Of a stretch of 64,000 nt of DNA, positions 11,396 to 24,609 are shown one piece after another. Both the position numbers and the translations under genes were made by a program. The DNA is from Lagopus muta (taxonomy: Eukaryota; Chordata; Aves; Galliformes; Phasianidae), in NCBI RefSeq assembly GCF_023343835.1, contig NC_064435.1:60099634-60163633 (forward strand). Direction: 5' to 3'. Under the pieces are notes generated by a model. It was not told the origin of the DNA, ran no database searches, and worked only from the letters and a program-made list of their open reading frames with translations. How positions within the stretch are numbered: the stretch's first letter is position 1; each line of letters begins with the position of its first letter.

Positions 11396-14300
11396 GAAGG
11401 ATTGGACTACTATCTGGTTGTGGAGAAGTAATGGGAAGAGGATAGGAATGGCAAGGGTATGACCCTACTTTTTTCACTTCTGTTGAAGCCCTTTTTTCAA
11501 GGGTAAGACAGAGAAATCAAGGACAGCAATGGGCTCTGCAGATGTGAACAAGTTTCACAAGTAAGGTGCATGGAGTCCTTTGTTTTACTATGCCTGTGAT
11601 TTAACAATAACTAATGAAGAGCTTCAGGGTTGTTTTAATCAATGACAGCAACCTACTTACCTGGTAGAAGAAGCCACAGAAGAGGGTTGGCCTGCAGAGT
11701 CTGAGTGGCTCTCAGTGTGTGCAACACCATCCATCTAAGGAGCCAGCTGGGACCACCTGTCAGTGGTGGCATGGCAAAGCAGAGCAGCACTACTAGCTGG
11801 GGGTGGAAGATTTGTGGCACAAGCAGTTAACAACAAGAGTATTTATGGCCAGTGTAGGCCTAGCTAGTGATGGACAGATGAGTCAGGTTATCAAGATTAG
11901 CAGCCTGGAGCATCAATTCTGATAAGGCTTCCCTATCTAGGTGGAAAAGGCAGTATTTCCTCTGGGACAACAGATTGATTTGTGCCTTACATGGATTTCT
12001 TTCTGCTTAGGCATCAAAGTACTACAACTGGAGCAGGTCTGGAAAAAGACATGGGCAAGTTTCTTACTTGTCTTCTTTAAGATGTGGATGCTCTGTTTTT
12101 TAGGACTGATTAATTTTTTCCATGCTGACATACTGTCTGTTTTGTTTTCCCTTTCTGATTACGTAAAGCTCATTTATAGAACTTCTGCCTTCAGCTTGTA
12201 CTTGAGCCCCAGAAAATACAATTCAACTTCCTAATTTCTAGGTGGAAGCTTTTAGTGCCCTCTCAGAATTGAACCAGCCTTATTTCTGCCAATCAGTACC
12301 CAATAGGAGAAGTCTAGTCTTTCTAAATTCATTAGTTACCTTGTTTCTTCAAGTATGCTGTTTTTCTTGTGTGAACCAGTCCATCAGTTAAACAGTGATT
12401 AACCCCGTGTTCTGCATTACAAATTGACCTTGAGTTCATTTCTTGTCACAAATTGAAGCATTACAGGAAGCGGCTAAAGTTCTCCAATATCTTAAAGGCC
12501 AACATCGTCTTGAGTCATTTTGTGACAACTGCAATTGCCTGAAGCATGAAAGCAGGCACCTCACAGCTTAGCTGAAGCAAGCTGAGACACACAGTGTTTT
12601 CAACAGAAAAGACCTTGATTTTGCTAATAGTTCTTATGCTTATTTTCTAGGGTCATCACCTATGCAGGTTTTGCTGCAAAAATTTCAAAGTATGAAGAGT
12701 CAATAGATCAGGAGAGGGTGATGGGTAACATTTAGCATGGTTTGAGAATTGCTCACAATGGCTGAGGTTAGTGTACGTGTTATTTTATTCTTTTATATTT
12801 TGCCCTGAGAAAAATGTATTTTACCTGTAGTCCAGAAGCTTGGATAACTTTTAAAATACTTATTTCAGGTGTACTTTAAACAGCAGACAAATTTGTCAGT
12901 AAGCTACTTAGCTGAAAACTTTCTTTAACTGCCTAATTTGCCATGTGGTGTCTTGTTAGAAAACCTAAACAGAGTGGATAAGAACTAGCTAGGACTGCCA
13001 ACATCTTTGCATAAGCAGAGCTTATTTTCCTAGATTTGAATGCTGTCTAGGGAAAGTACATTCTTTCTTGAGAGGGAGACCTACTGTTCTTAGAGTCGAG
13101 GGCTAACAGCACAGACACAAGCAAATAACAATGTTAGGAACTGTAAGACTTGACTGCCTGTCCTGCTGGTGGAACTTCTTGATTTGAGGACGCTGAGCAC
13201 TATTAAAGCCACCTAATGCATATGTTCTATAGCAGCGTTGTGGTTAAACAGAGAGAGTTCTGTCTGCAAATACATCACCCGAGCACCTCCTACTATCCCA
13301 AACTTCATGATTTAAAGGTGATTTAGGCTGGGGAGAAATATTCTGGAAAACAAGGTGTGTGAGGCACTAATTGCCCTTTAAGTCCCTCTCCATTTGGTGT
13401 TTCTTTTTCATTAGTTCCACTGGCTGTTCCTCACCATCCCTAATGAACTAGCTGAAATCAGTGTGCTATTCACCAGCTGTTGAAGGAATTAGATGTATAT
13501 TCTGTTATATACATTATGGTACAACATCTTTAAAATGCAGTAGAAGAAAACATCTGGGCTCACATACCCCAGTAAACATGAACAGATGTTTAAGGAAAAT
13601 CAGCTTTGATAATTCATTCAGCTTTCTTTGTGCAGTAAGCCTATTTGGTGGGGTCTGCCACCATGCAGAGTTCTCCCATCAGGTCATCCTGTGTTGCAGA
13701 CTTCTGCTCTATTCTCTAGATTTGGCCGCTCTAAGTATCTGTGGTGACAGAACCTAAAACTGGTATTTTCATGTAATTTAGAAGTCTTCCAGCTGTCTGA
13801 CAGACTGTTAGGGGGGTGAGGATATGTTATAGACCTATAAATACTCTTGTAAGAACAACAGAAAACCAATGTCAATTTTCTTCTCCCATTTGGCAACACT
13901 CCAAGCATCTGCTGTCTAAGAATATCAACTTTTTGCAGCAAATTGGTGCACTGAAACAGGCTATGTCAATTTCTCTCATTCCCTCAATGCTTGGAAAAGA
14001 AAAAACAGAAAGGTTGCTACTAGACTATGGAAGATAAAGAGAACTATGAGATGAGATTAATGTTTCCTATAACATGCCTCGGGCAATAATAAAGACTACA
14101 CATTAGATTTTAATAAAACATCAGCAACAAAAAAATATCTGTTTCATTTTCCCTTAATGTAAGAGAAAATTGAGACAGGCAAGAAACAAACCCTCCATCT
14201 GACACAATGAAATCAGTTACCTTGCTGGTTCACCCATGCTTAACAGAGAAACACATATTTGGCAGGTGTTGGGACTAGAAAGGTCTTCAGTTTGAAGGAA

Positions 14301-14719
14301 AGACAGATTTAAAACTTTTTAGGCAAATCTAGCCATAGTTACCATATAATCACTTAGTCTTTTGTCTTGTGGTTATCTCTGCTTACTGCGGTCTTCCCAG
14401 AATTTTACTGATGCTAGGAACCAGGAGGAAATCTGTTCTTCACAGCTGAGCTGAGGAGGTCTGCTCCCCAGCTATCAACATGGCAAGCATGGAAGAAATA
14501 GAAGAAGAATATAAATTAACAATTCTCCATGCAATAGAAGCTAAGTCATTGAGGACCAAGAGTACTAAACCATGGGTGACTGCTTAAGTGGTATCTTTTG
14601 AGGACAGCAGTTGAGGCCAATGACCTACGTAAAACCCAGGTTTCAAAGAGCAGAGATTAACTGACATAAATCTTACTGTTTCTAACTGGGAATACAGGTA
14701 ACAGAATAACCTGCCTGCT
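11396..14719. other. Intergenic, no gene seen
   Basis: Unique sequence of ordinary composition with only short chance ORFs on both strands. I see no repeat of a family I know and no splice-linked coding segment. Confidence 0.55.
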
Positions 14720-15680
14720 GGACTAGCAGTCGGTCTCTCGGGGGATTATGACCTTGCATTAGCAGCAATATGCCCTGTTAATCCCTCCTTCGGGAAATGC
14801 TTCCCTGTTCTGTATAAGGATGCAAGCGCATGAGTGGAAAATACACATATGTACACAATACGGATCCCTCCACAACTGGTTGTAGGCATGCAGCCTGTCC
14901 AGCAGCCATCCCTGATCACCCAGAGCTCCCTAGCTGCTAACACCTGCAGCATAAGAGCTCCTGAGGCCCACAGGCCTACATTTGGTGCTCATGCATGCAC
15001 TGGTGCTTATGCATGCACATGTATGCTTTGGGCTCTCCAGCTACAGGCCTTGGACTCCCTCCCTGCCCAGCAGCTGGCCTGGGACCCTCTAGTCTCTAGG
15101 CTCCTCATCTGCTCATGCCAATGTGTGTCTCAGCTGACCTCCAGGCTCCACAGTCCCTTCCACAGCTGTTTTTGGCTTTCTGGTCCCTCTAGCAGCCAAC
15201 CCTCACCCATGGCTCTCTGCCATCCAGCCCAGACTTCTAGCTGCTGCAGTACCTCTCACCAGTGAGTCCAGCCTGATGTTCCCTGGTGATCACGCAGAAA
15301 TATATCAGTTGCTTTTATCCTTTCAATCTCTTTTTTTCCCCCCATGCTTATTCCTCCCAAATCACCTTGATCCCTGATCGTTCTTGACTGGTCTTCCACA
15401 TAAACACTCCTTTCTGGGGCTTACACAATCCCCAGATACTCTTCCCTCGCATCCCATGTAGGGTCCCACACCTTATAAGGCAGTGACTCCTCCCCAGGCT
15501 GTAAGATTATCTGGAGAACCTTTCCCCCTGAACCTCTTCCTGGGACTGGGGGCTGAGCATCTCCCTATGAGGGGCCAGATCAGGGTGCTCTTCTCTGATT
15601 AAGCTTATGGGATTCAGCTGCTTTCAGCTTTGTGATGCTGGAGATGGATCCTCACAACTTAATTGCTTTCCTACAGTGCC
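14720..15680. other. GC-richer block, possible decayed LTR-like sequence
   Basis: This stretch differs from its AT-rich surroundings. It has pyrimidine-rich, CT-rich text on the plus strand and two TATA-like words (TGTATAAGG near 14812, CTTATAAGG near 15473). Such text is common in avian LTR elements, but I found no clear TG...CA ends or target-site duplication, so no element is defined. An open frame at 14834-15265 looks like a consequence of the CT-rich composition. Confidence 0.2.
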
Positions 15681-16839
15681 AAGGCTGTGATGATGTCAGG
15701 GTGTTCTGTTTTTCTCACTGGGTTATTGGGGTTTCCCTGCTAGTCATCATGGAGATGTTTTTTTAGTTGCATAATCTAAAAGACATCACACAGAAATTTG
15801 GTAAATCAGTTGAACAGCTGAGTCTTGGTAGCAAAATTAATTAATTAAATAGATAAGTCTAAATAAAATGACTTGCAGAACTGTGCCTATATGGGAAGGC
15901 TGAACATCCCCAGCTGTCCTTGCAGTTAAGGGGAGGAGAAGCTAATTAAAATTGCTTAGGGTTATTGCCAGCAAAATGGCATGGAAGTACTGCATTCATT
16001 ATTTAGTAAGTTTTGTACTCTACACTCCACCACATAACCTTACTGTTATAAATCGTAGTACACTCAAAGAACAGCTAAAAGGTCTTGTTTTTTGCCATAT
16101 GTTCATTTCTCATTTGTTTAATTCTTTACTTGTGAAGCTATTTTTGTTTCAGACTCTTAAATTAAAAATAAAATTGGCCCATGGATGCCAATTAGAATTT
16201 AATGATTAAAAGAAAAGCCCAACAAAACAGAAAATAAGGGAAATTTATAAAAGAATAATGAAAGCTATTGATGAAGTTAGCTATAAATCTAAATTGTAAA
16301 TACTGGTATTACTCACTGCACATTTCTGCTCTACAAAAATAGCAACAATTTATTAAAAGAAAATGTATGAGCCTAGATTATCCTGTCAAAAATTCCTTGA
16401 TAAATGATAAATCAACATAGTATTTATATAATATTTCTCATCTGCTTGTGAATGTGCAATTGTTTTAACCCTGAACATAGGACTCCGATGTTCCAAATTC
16501 AGCAGAAGGGAGGTTTAATTCTACAGTATAAAATCAATGTGCTTAAACCTATGCAACTTGTCGATACACCTGGGCAGCAGTTTCTGATGTAAAGCTTTGC
16601 CTTTGGAAAAATGTGGAATCTTATTCTATACTTAATCATTTTCTGGAAGACTAACTGCTTTTCTAAAACTGCTTTTAGTACATACAACCATACATATGTT
16701 TTCTCCCTTCTCTAGACTCCGTTTTGTTTTACAATATGCCCATGTCCTGCTTCGTGGTTTTCCATCTGGGATCACTGAACCCAACACAGGACCACCCAGA
16801 ACCCTACGTCTGTCTGAGAGCACAGTCCAGATGCATCCT
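15681..16839. other. AT-rich intergenic, no gene seen
   Basis: Very AT-rich unique sequence including a TTAATTAATTAA word near 15838-15850. No coding or repeat signal was recognised. Confidence 0.55.
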
Positions 16840-17062
16840 GAATTCCGGCACTCGGGGCCGTGCCCACAGCCCTGTGCAGCCCGTTCCATGCCCACTGCCC
16901 TGTGGTGCAGACCCTTTCCCTGACCCCCAGCTGCCCTCCCCTGATGCAGCTCCATGCCGTTCCCTGGGCCCTGTCGCTGTCACACAGAGCAGAGCTCAGC
17001 GCTGCCCCTCCGCTCCCTGTGAGGAGCTGCAGCCACCGTCAGGCTTCCCCTCAGCTTTTCTA
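16840..17062 (-). mobile_element. CR1 fragment, minus orientation, GC-rich subfamily
   Basis: Reverse-oriented CR1 text: 'gcagctccatgccgttccctgggccctgtcgctgtcac' and 'gcagagctcagcgctgcccctccgctccctgtgaggagctgcag' are hallmarks of one CR1 subfamily. It borders directly on the 3' end of another minus-strand CR1 at 17068. Confidence 0.85.
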
Positions 17063-17067
17063 CTTAT

Positions 17068-17282
17068 AGAATCATAGAATCACTAAGGTTGGAAAAGACC
17101 TAAAAGATCATCCAGTCCAACCGTTCACCTATCACCAATAGCTCCCACTAAACCATGTCCCTCAACACAACATCCAGCCTTTCCTTGAACACCCCCAGGG
17201 TCGGTGACTCCACCACCTCCCTGGGCAGCCCATTCCAGTGCCTGACCACCCTTTCTGAAAAGTAATACTTCCTGAATACTTA
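17068..17282 (-). mobile_element. CR1 3' end, minus orientation
   Basis: It starts with the reversed 3' terminal repeat (tagaatcatagaatca), then 'aaggttggaaaagacctaaaagatcatccagtccaacc', and runs to 'cattccagtgcctgaccaccctttctgaaaagtaatact'. It stops where a mariner copy begins at 17283, so the CR1 text is cut there. Confidence 0.9.
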
Positions 17283-17739
17283 GTTCGTGCTGAAAATAAT
17301 GCCATCACAGTCACCACCATTAGTTATGCATTTTCACCAGCAATGAACAAGAGCTTGCATGCTGCCCTTGTAAAACTGTGCACTGATGGAGATGACCCTC
17401 TGTTGCTGTTGCCACTGCTGAAATGCACCACCCCCTGCATTACTGTGATTATATCCACTGTTTGATCTCCATAAAAGTTCAGCAAGTATTGATGTCAGTG
17501 GGTGTGAGTTTATCTGTATGCAGGAATTCAGTTACACACTTTGGCTTCATCTGCACTTCCATGTAGGATGCCACTGTGTCAGATTGTCCCTCTGCTGCCA
17601 TCTGTTGCGCAGCAACAAAGTATGAAGGAGTATTGGCAGGAAAGCTCAGTCTCTACTGCCATACCACCACCATTTGCCTCTATGACGTTGTGGGCCAACA
17701 CCATAAAATAATAGGCATTGCTTTTGGAGCATCCCTCAT
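17283..17739 (-). mobile_element. mariner (Galluhop-type) internally deleted copy
   Basis: In reverse orientation this matches the copy at 24610-25143. The two ends are the terminal inverted repeat words (GCTGAAAATAATGCC at the left, AGGCATTGCTTTTGGAGC at the right). The interior shares the segments 'ttttcaccagcaatgaa', 'gatatccactgtttgatct' in near form, and 'ctctgctgccatctgttgc'. It lacks roughly 100 bases next to one end compared with the other copy. The transposase frame is broken. A TA at 17281-17282 may be the target duplication; the other TA is not clear. Confidence 0.75.
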
Positions 17740-17982
17740 TGTTTTTGCCTCTTTTTGTGATGCTGTGCTTACTTTTCTTGAGTCCTCAGGGACAGCAATT
17801 TTAGAAGAAAGGGTTTACAGTGACCCAAATTCTTCACCAGGAAGACTTATGTGCTGGGAGCAGACACCCTTCCTCCAGTCCTAGGTTACCTGAACAGTCT
17901 CACCACTCATGTATTGGTGAGCTAGCAAGCTGTGCAACCATCCTTTCATGTTTAGACATTTGCCAGGAGTTGAAACTTGCTA

Positions 17983-18412
17983 TCATAGAATCATGGAATC
18001 ATAAAATAGCCTGGGTTGAAAAGGACCACAAAGATCATCTAGTGTCAACCCCCTGCTATGTGCAGGGTCTCCAACCACCAGACCAGGCTGCCCAGAGCCA
18101 CATGCAGCCTGGCCTTGAATGCCTCCAGGGATGGGGCAACCTCCAACCTCCTTGGGCAATATGTTCCAGTGCATCACCACCCCCTGTGTGAAAAACTTCC
18201 TCCTAATATCCAAGCTAAACCTCCCCTGTCTCAATTTAAAACCATTCCCCCTTGTCCTATCAATATATACCCTTGTAAACAGCCGTTCCTCCTCCTGCTT
18301 ATACACTCTCTTCAAGTACTGGAAGGCTGCAATGAGGTCTATCCAGAGCCTTCTCTTCTTCAGGCTAAACAATCCCAGTTCCCTCAACCTTTCCTCATAG
18401 GAGAGGTGCTAT
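17983..18412 (-). mobile_element. CR1, minus orientation
   Basis: A fairly complete CR1 3' segment: reversed terminal repeat 'tatcatagaatcatggaatc', then 'gtgtcaaccccctgctatgtgcagggtc', 'aacttcctcctaatatccaagc', 'attcccccttgtcctatc', and the ORF2 tail up to 'aggagaggtgct'. The minus-strand frame still reads the peptides [20 protein letters not shown] and [17 protein letters not shown]. Confidence 0.92.
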
Positions 18413-21071
18413 TGCAGAACCAGCTTTAAAAGAGCAAGACAAAGTACTTGTTCTGAACTTGTTAGTGACTTCAGTAGTCATAATCAAACTAAGTTCGCGT
18501 CTGCCTAAAACACAGCCCAATAAGTCATCAGTCATCATTTAATGCACATAATGTAGCCCACATCTAGCAATAACAACTCTGCATCTCCTGGTTTACATCC
18601 TCAACAGATCTTGTTCTTGGGGGTTCATGTCCTTTCACCTGGCAAGGAAGTACTCGGGCAGGTACCTGACAAACCATGAGGCGGACAGATGTGTTTGGTG
18701 TTTGCGACGAACAGTTCTGGCCTCTGAAGAAAAAAAAGTGCTGAAAGTGAATAGTCAAGAGAAATGCAGAGGATGATTCTTAGGACTTGAAGCAAGAAAC
18801 TCTCAGAAACAGGACTGAACTGAAAAATAGGAGGGAACTAGGTAGGACAAGAAAGAATATTGTAATTTATGAGTAGCCAAATAACTGCCTGACAGGTGCA
18901 AAAGCAAGTTAGCAGAGTGTGGGATGTTTTTATGCAGAAAGGTTTGTTGTTGATGAAGAACAGTTCTGCACACAGTGACTGAGCCTGGAGCCATGCCAGA
19001 ATGAAGGCATCTGAGATGCAGAACTTCAGCAAGGAGGGATCCACGGCACACTGAGCCAGTGATCTGTGTGTTAAATATAAAGCAGACTACGATGCACCGA
19101 GCAGTGTGTTGCATGATGTACCACAGACGTCAAAATAAATCTTTGCCAAATGCGTTAACACATCCCTGAAAGGCATGTGATAGGTCACCCTCCTCGTCTC
19201 ATGGAATTATGAGACCTTTCAGTGACGTACAGACAGAAAATTTCTCTGTCACTGACACAGGACCAAAACACCTGCCTTAGACAACCACTGTTTACATGGT
19301 GCAGCTAAAGCATCACATATCAGTGAAGAAAATATGCAAGTATATTCCAAAGAGTGGGGGAAAGCTCGCAACAAATAACATCCCTCTGGCTAAGAGTGTC
19401 TATTCAGCAAGGGGAGTCTGAAAGAAGACATGACTGCAACATCTCACCATGGCAGCTATGCCAGGAAAGAAGAGCGCAGGCTCATGTGGTATATCAGAGT
19501 CAAGTGAGATGGTAGAGTAAGAGGAAAGTATATTTGAAATAATAAACTGTTGACTGAGATTAGCAAAGCTAAAAGATGGTCTCATGCTTTAAGATAAGGA
19601 TCACTGATGATGATTATGATGATGTGATGAACTTCCCAGCCCAGAGGCAAGGTGATGCTTTCCAAAAGGCCAGATCAAGGCTGGGATGGACTTTTGGATG
19701 AACCCATAGTCTCCATAAACCATTCATTTGTGAACTTCCACTTATAAACATTGTGCTTGTCCTGTCCTGTAAAACTAAAACTCACAAAAAACCCAACTCC
19801 TTTCCTTAGTTTTAATGTGTATAGTTGCAGAACAGTATGCTGTAAACACCATTTTCCTATAGGAACAGAAAAGGGAAAGAATAAGATGAAAAGTCATTAT
19901 TTGCTTCACCTGTATAGCGCTAGCAATGTGATGTTAATACAATGAAGTTAATGCAATTTCTATATAGAATAGATTAAAAGAGTGGAATATCAGTGAAAGG
20001 AAAGCCTTAATCCAAAAGAGAGAGAAATTTATGAGAAACATCTATTCATCATTTTGAATAAACCGTACTGAATTAATTTGAGCAAGGTTGTCTGCATTCT
20101 GATATATTCATGAATGTTTTTATACATGCCAAGCTGAAGTAGGTCCTGATAAAAGGAGTGTCTTCCTGGTCTCTTTCTATATATGCAGCCAGAGCAGCAG
20201 AATGATCATCAAAGCCACTGGCAAAGTGCATAAGCAGAGATTTAATTCTCAGAACTGCATTTGGTTACAAAACTTTGAGAGCCATGTGGAGAGGCCTTTC
20301 TTTATGTAGAGCATCCTATTGCAGCATCATAATATGATGAACCAAATTAATACAAGGAATTCATTATTGAAGTTTGCCTATGACAAGGTCTGGGACTGAG
20401 TTTTCTTTTTAGAATGTGGATTTTAATCTATGTTAATGTTCCCATCAGTAGGGTAAGTTAATGAGGCCCAAGCTCGTTTTATTATCTTTTATCTGTCTGC
20501 AGCTCTAAACTCCTATCTGCACGGCCTGAGATACGCACTTTGCATGTTGGATGAGGAAAGGCAGTTTGTATTTGAGCATTTGCACAGCACAGACGTGAGT
20601 GCACTGTGGTTGGTGTTCTCCATATGGGGAAGTTCATTTTGTTTCTGTCTTGCTTGAAAACAAACAAACAATATATCAGCAACTAGACCATAAAAATAGC
20701 AGCAAATAAGGGATATGAAAAACTGTTGCAAGCATGCCTGCTAGACCTGGGTGTACATTTTTTCTTTTTAGATGACAGTGAGTGGTTACTGACTGCTGAC
20801 GTAGGCTGGGAAAAAATAGAAAGCTCATTTAAGGGAGGTTGCATTAAAATAGGCACTTTTTAATGCTTGAAGATATTTTTATCACATTTGGGTCTCTTGA
20901 GGAGAGTGGTCCTTCTGACTTCTCAAGTAAGGTCTGACAGCTTTTTCAGGATTTGAACATATCAGATATTCAAATACTGATAAAATCTACCCATAGAACA
21001 AAGGAAGTGAGACACGGAGTTGAGTTGGTAAAATAGCTGAAAAAGATGGGGGAAAATTCATTCAAGCCTAG
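18413..21071. other. Intergenic, no gene seen
   Basis: Unique sequence with only short chance ORFs. A GATGAT-rich stretch lies near 19597-19630. No promoter, coding or known repeat signal was recognised. Confidence 0.55.
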
Positions 21072-21253
21072 AAGTAGAGAGGAGACAGCAAGGCCACTCA
21101 AGGAAGTTGTGGAGTCACTATCCCTAGAGGTTTTCAAGAAAAAGGTAGATGTGGCACTCAGCGATATGGTTGAGAGTGGTCACAGGAGTGGGTTGATGAC
21201 TGGACTAGATGATCTTGATGGTCTTCCCAACCTTAATGATTCTATGAGTCTGG
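21072..21253 (+). mobile_element. CR1 3' end
   Basis: CR1 tail in plus orientation: 'ggaagttgtggagtcactatccctagaggttttcaag', 'gtggcactcagcgatatggttgag', 'ggactagatgatcttgatggtcttcccaacc' and a terminal 'aatgattctatgag'. This wording points to another CR1 subfamily. It is 5' truncated. Confidence 0.88.
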
Positions 21254-21757
21254 CTGCCCTGGGATCACTGCTCCCATCTAGTAACCCAAAAAATAAGCTA
21301 ACTAGACTGCAATAGATGTCTTCAGATTCATTAGTTGGCCATTCATAATACTGGAATGGGGCCAACAGCAATGTGCTGTGAGCAAATGGCCACAGCACGA
21401 AGACCAACCTGTGCTGGCCACAGCTTAGGGCAGCCCAAACAAACATCTCAAGGTAACCCAACCCTGGCTTTGTTCCACAGCTGCATAGTCATTTAAACCT
21501 CTAATATTTTTATTTTTTTTTTAAATTATTTTCATTTTTCTAAGTAAAGTACCTGTGAAAGTTTGGTAGCAAGTATCACTCTTATTTATACACATGGATA
21601 ATGCTGGAACAATTCATACATTTTTTCCACTTACTGAGCTTCGTTCTCACCATAAATTGCTTATTTAAGTTCAAATGTGAATTAGTTCCTACGTGTTTTA
21701 AATAATAATAATAAAAAAAAACAGTAAATACAGAATATTAGCTGGGAAGTAGAATAA
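21254..21757. other. Intergenic spacer between CR1 copies
   Basis: AT-rich sequence with T-rich and A-rich runs (about 21509-21524 and 21703-21721). No gene seen. Confidence 0.55.
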
Positions 21758-21942
21758 AGTCATAGAATCATAGAATCATAAAATAGCCTGGTTTGAAAAG
21801 GACCACAACGATCATTTAGTTTCAACCCCCTGCTATGTGCAGGGTCATCAACCATCAGACCAGACTGCCCAGAGGCGCATCCAGCCTGGCCTTGAATCCC
21901 CCCAGGGACAGGGCACCCACAACCACCTTGGGCAACCTGAAG
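21758..21942 (-). mobile_element. CR1 3' end, minus orientation
   Basis: Reversed CR1 terminal repeat (catagaatcatagaatcat) followed by 'ccctgctatgtgcagggtcatcaacc' and 'gcctggccttgaatccccccaggg', ending at 'accttgggcaacctg'. It is closely related in wording to the copy at 17983-18412 but shorter. Confidence 0.9.
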
Positions 21943-24609
21943 TCTGAAAGATCTTTGAAGAATGCAGACACTTATTACAGAAATATTTGTCAGACCAATG
22001 GCAGGACAGCAGCTTTTTAGCTGAACACTTTCATCTTGAATTTGGAGTGCATATAATCTTAAAATTCTGTGATGGACTCTGAAAGCAGTCTCCCTATGTA
22101 AGGGGGATAATGAAATATTCCTCCCCACATCCTGGCAGTCCAGTTAAACTGTTAAACGAAACATGTTTCTGTGTGTGTATGTGCAAAAAACTCATTTCTG
22201 TCAAATTTTCGTAACAACTGGTAATTTGAAAACTTCACACTCTTGCAACCACCCAGCAATACTGAAAGCCTGGAAATAGCCCAGGCTATCCAAGCATTGA
22301 ATTTATTCTCAAACTTTGAGCTTTCTAGAAGAAGAGGTTGAAATTTGGAGGGAGGTTGCTCCTATTTTAGTTTCTAGCAACATCAAAGCAGTCAGTGATG
22401 ACATTGGCTTCAGTCCTGACAGTTTCAGCAGCTTCCCTTGTACAGTTAGCTTTGTATGGTAACAGTGATTGTCTTCTGCTAGTGGTGCCTGTATCTGATG
22501 CTGATACTAACATTTCTTCCTCAAAGTGACTGCAGCTATGCCCCTTGTTCATTTGCATCTTTGTAAAAGTCATGCCATTTTCTTGTATGTATCTGTTGAT
22601 TTCACCCCCTCTTGCTTCCGTTTATCTTTCTTGAGGAGAAGCTGATCTATGGTCAGCAATTATCTTTTCTGCAGCATGTATTTAAGTGGCACCTTCATCT
22701 GCAGGTGCCCCGAAGAGCATGATGGGCCCCCGGTCCTACTACTACAGTGTCGTTCCGCTTTACCTCCTGAACTGCCCAAGACTTGATGTTCATCTCTGCC
22801 AGTTAGGTTTGCAGTGCAGCAGAGCACTTACTTTATGATTACAAAACCACGTACAGATTTTCTGCCAGCTCTTTTTCACATACCTTCACTTCTGTTCCAT
22901 GTTCCTTTCTCCATAGGCCAGGCAATAAATGGAGGATGCTCAGGCTCATGTTTTTGCACTGTATAGCAGAGTGGGACAGGGCCAAGGTCTGTTATTGAGC
23001 AGAGGATACTTTGCATGTGTGTGTTCTCAGGATGAGCTTTGCATTTAGGCTCTTGACAAAATCTTCAAGCAAAAATTATCATGGATATATCATTTGGAGT
23101 CCCTACATTGGCCCTGGTGTGTTCTCCATGCCAATAATACTGGGCTGCTTGCACTTGCTGAGTGTCCAACCAGTGGCTCAGAACATCTGTTAAGAGAGGT
23201 TACTGATGTACCGTACTGGCAACCCGGATGCCAGTGCCAGCAACCCAGCACAAGGCTCCAGCAGTCTTCTCCCCATCTCTTCAATTGCAGTTCTAGTGCA
23301 GCAATGCCCTCTAGTAAGTATACAGCAGAAGTAAGTGTAGCCAAGCACCAGTGGGATCCCAACGGGCTCAAGAGGCAGAATGCTCTTGGAATTCATTTGT
23401 GAATAGTATTCATGTCCATTAAAGTAATGGGTATAAGTGCCATTCACCATATCTACTGATGACTACTGAGGCAGTCAGTAAATATGAGAAATGAACTCAG
23501 ATAAAAATCATGATATTTAAAGCACTGTAATAAACCTGTCAGTCTTCTCAGAAAGCAAGAAGCAAATCTCAATTAAATAAGACAGTAGTAGTGAGAGTGA
23601 GCCCACCAAGAGGCGGGCCTGGCCCATCCTTTGGGCTGATAGCAGCAGGGTGCTGTGGAAGGGAGGGGACAGGTCCTCCAGCACCTAGGCAAGCCTGAGC
23701 AGAAAGGACCAGGAACACTAATCCAATCTTGGGGAGAAAAGTATGCTGTGATAAACAAGCATGTTCTGAAAAGAGATTTGATTATAAAAACTTCAAGTAA
23801 AGATGTTAGGTGTTTTGAAAGAAGAACAGAAGAAGAGTCTTTCTTGCCCTTCCCTCATCATCCTCAGTGCCATCAATTCTTTTTGAAACTAATAAAAAAT
23901 TTTTGAAAGTTTCTGCAAAATTGCTAATTTTTCATGAATTCAGTGGCACTGTCAGTGATTTTAGGGAAAGTGTACCTGTGGAAACTCAGTGGTTTGAGTA
24001 AACTTACTTCCTTGATGTCTTCCTCTTATTTTCTTGACCTCTCAGAGCAACGATTTATTTTGTTCTTATTTCCTATTATTCCTGAACTGCTCTAAGTTGC
24101 TCGCATCCTCCCACCATTTTTGGCTGAATGTAGGTTTCACAATAGAGTTGTTCTATGCTTTTTTTTTTGCTTTTTTTTCTTTTTTCTGAATGAGCTTTGA
24201 TGTATCTGTGTGAGTTTCTCCTGCTATCTGGTACTCTGCATTCAGTTCCATGATCTATGCTGCTGGTTTCACACTCATATTTTCTCCTTAGCATGTGTTC
24301 TGCAGCGCTTCTCAGTTGCATCAAAAATCTACAGGAAAAACATTAGTCAAGGCTCTCAGTTCCCTCATACTTCTTGCATATGCAGGTTTGATAGTTCTCC
24401 TGTTAAAAAAAAAAAAGCAAGTAAAATAAAATGCTCCTTCCTCCACCTCACTCCATGAACCTACCCTCCTCATGTGTTGCCGTGAGAAAAGATGGGTGTA
24501 GGACTCAAAATCTGTGCAAAACTGAATGGAGAGGTTTAATGTTTGCTTCATGAAGCATTTGGTGATCATTCTCATAGTGTTCTCATTCTCTGGAGCAGAG
24601 ATCTTTGTA
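21943..24609. other. Intergenic, no gene seen
   Basis: Unique sequence of ordinary composition. ORFs near 23090-23450 overlap on both strands and show no domain. No gene or known repeat was recognised. Confidence 0.5.

Noticed and set aside
14834..15265. 143-codon plus-strand ORF
   Set aside because: Its Ser, Pro, Leu and Gln richness follows from the CT-rich composition of the block. No motif and no conserved segment is visible.
17983..18429. Overlapping ORFs of 123-134 codons on both strands
   Set aside because: They are translations of a CR1 copy; the minus frame reads RT tail peptides and the plus frames are shadows.
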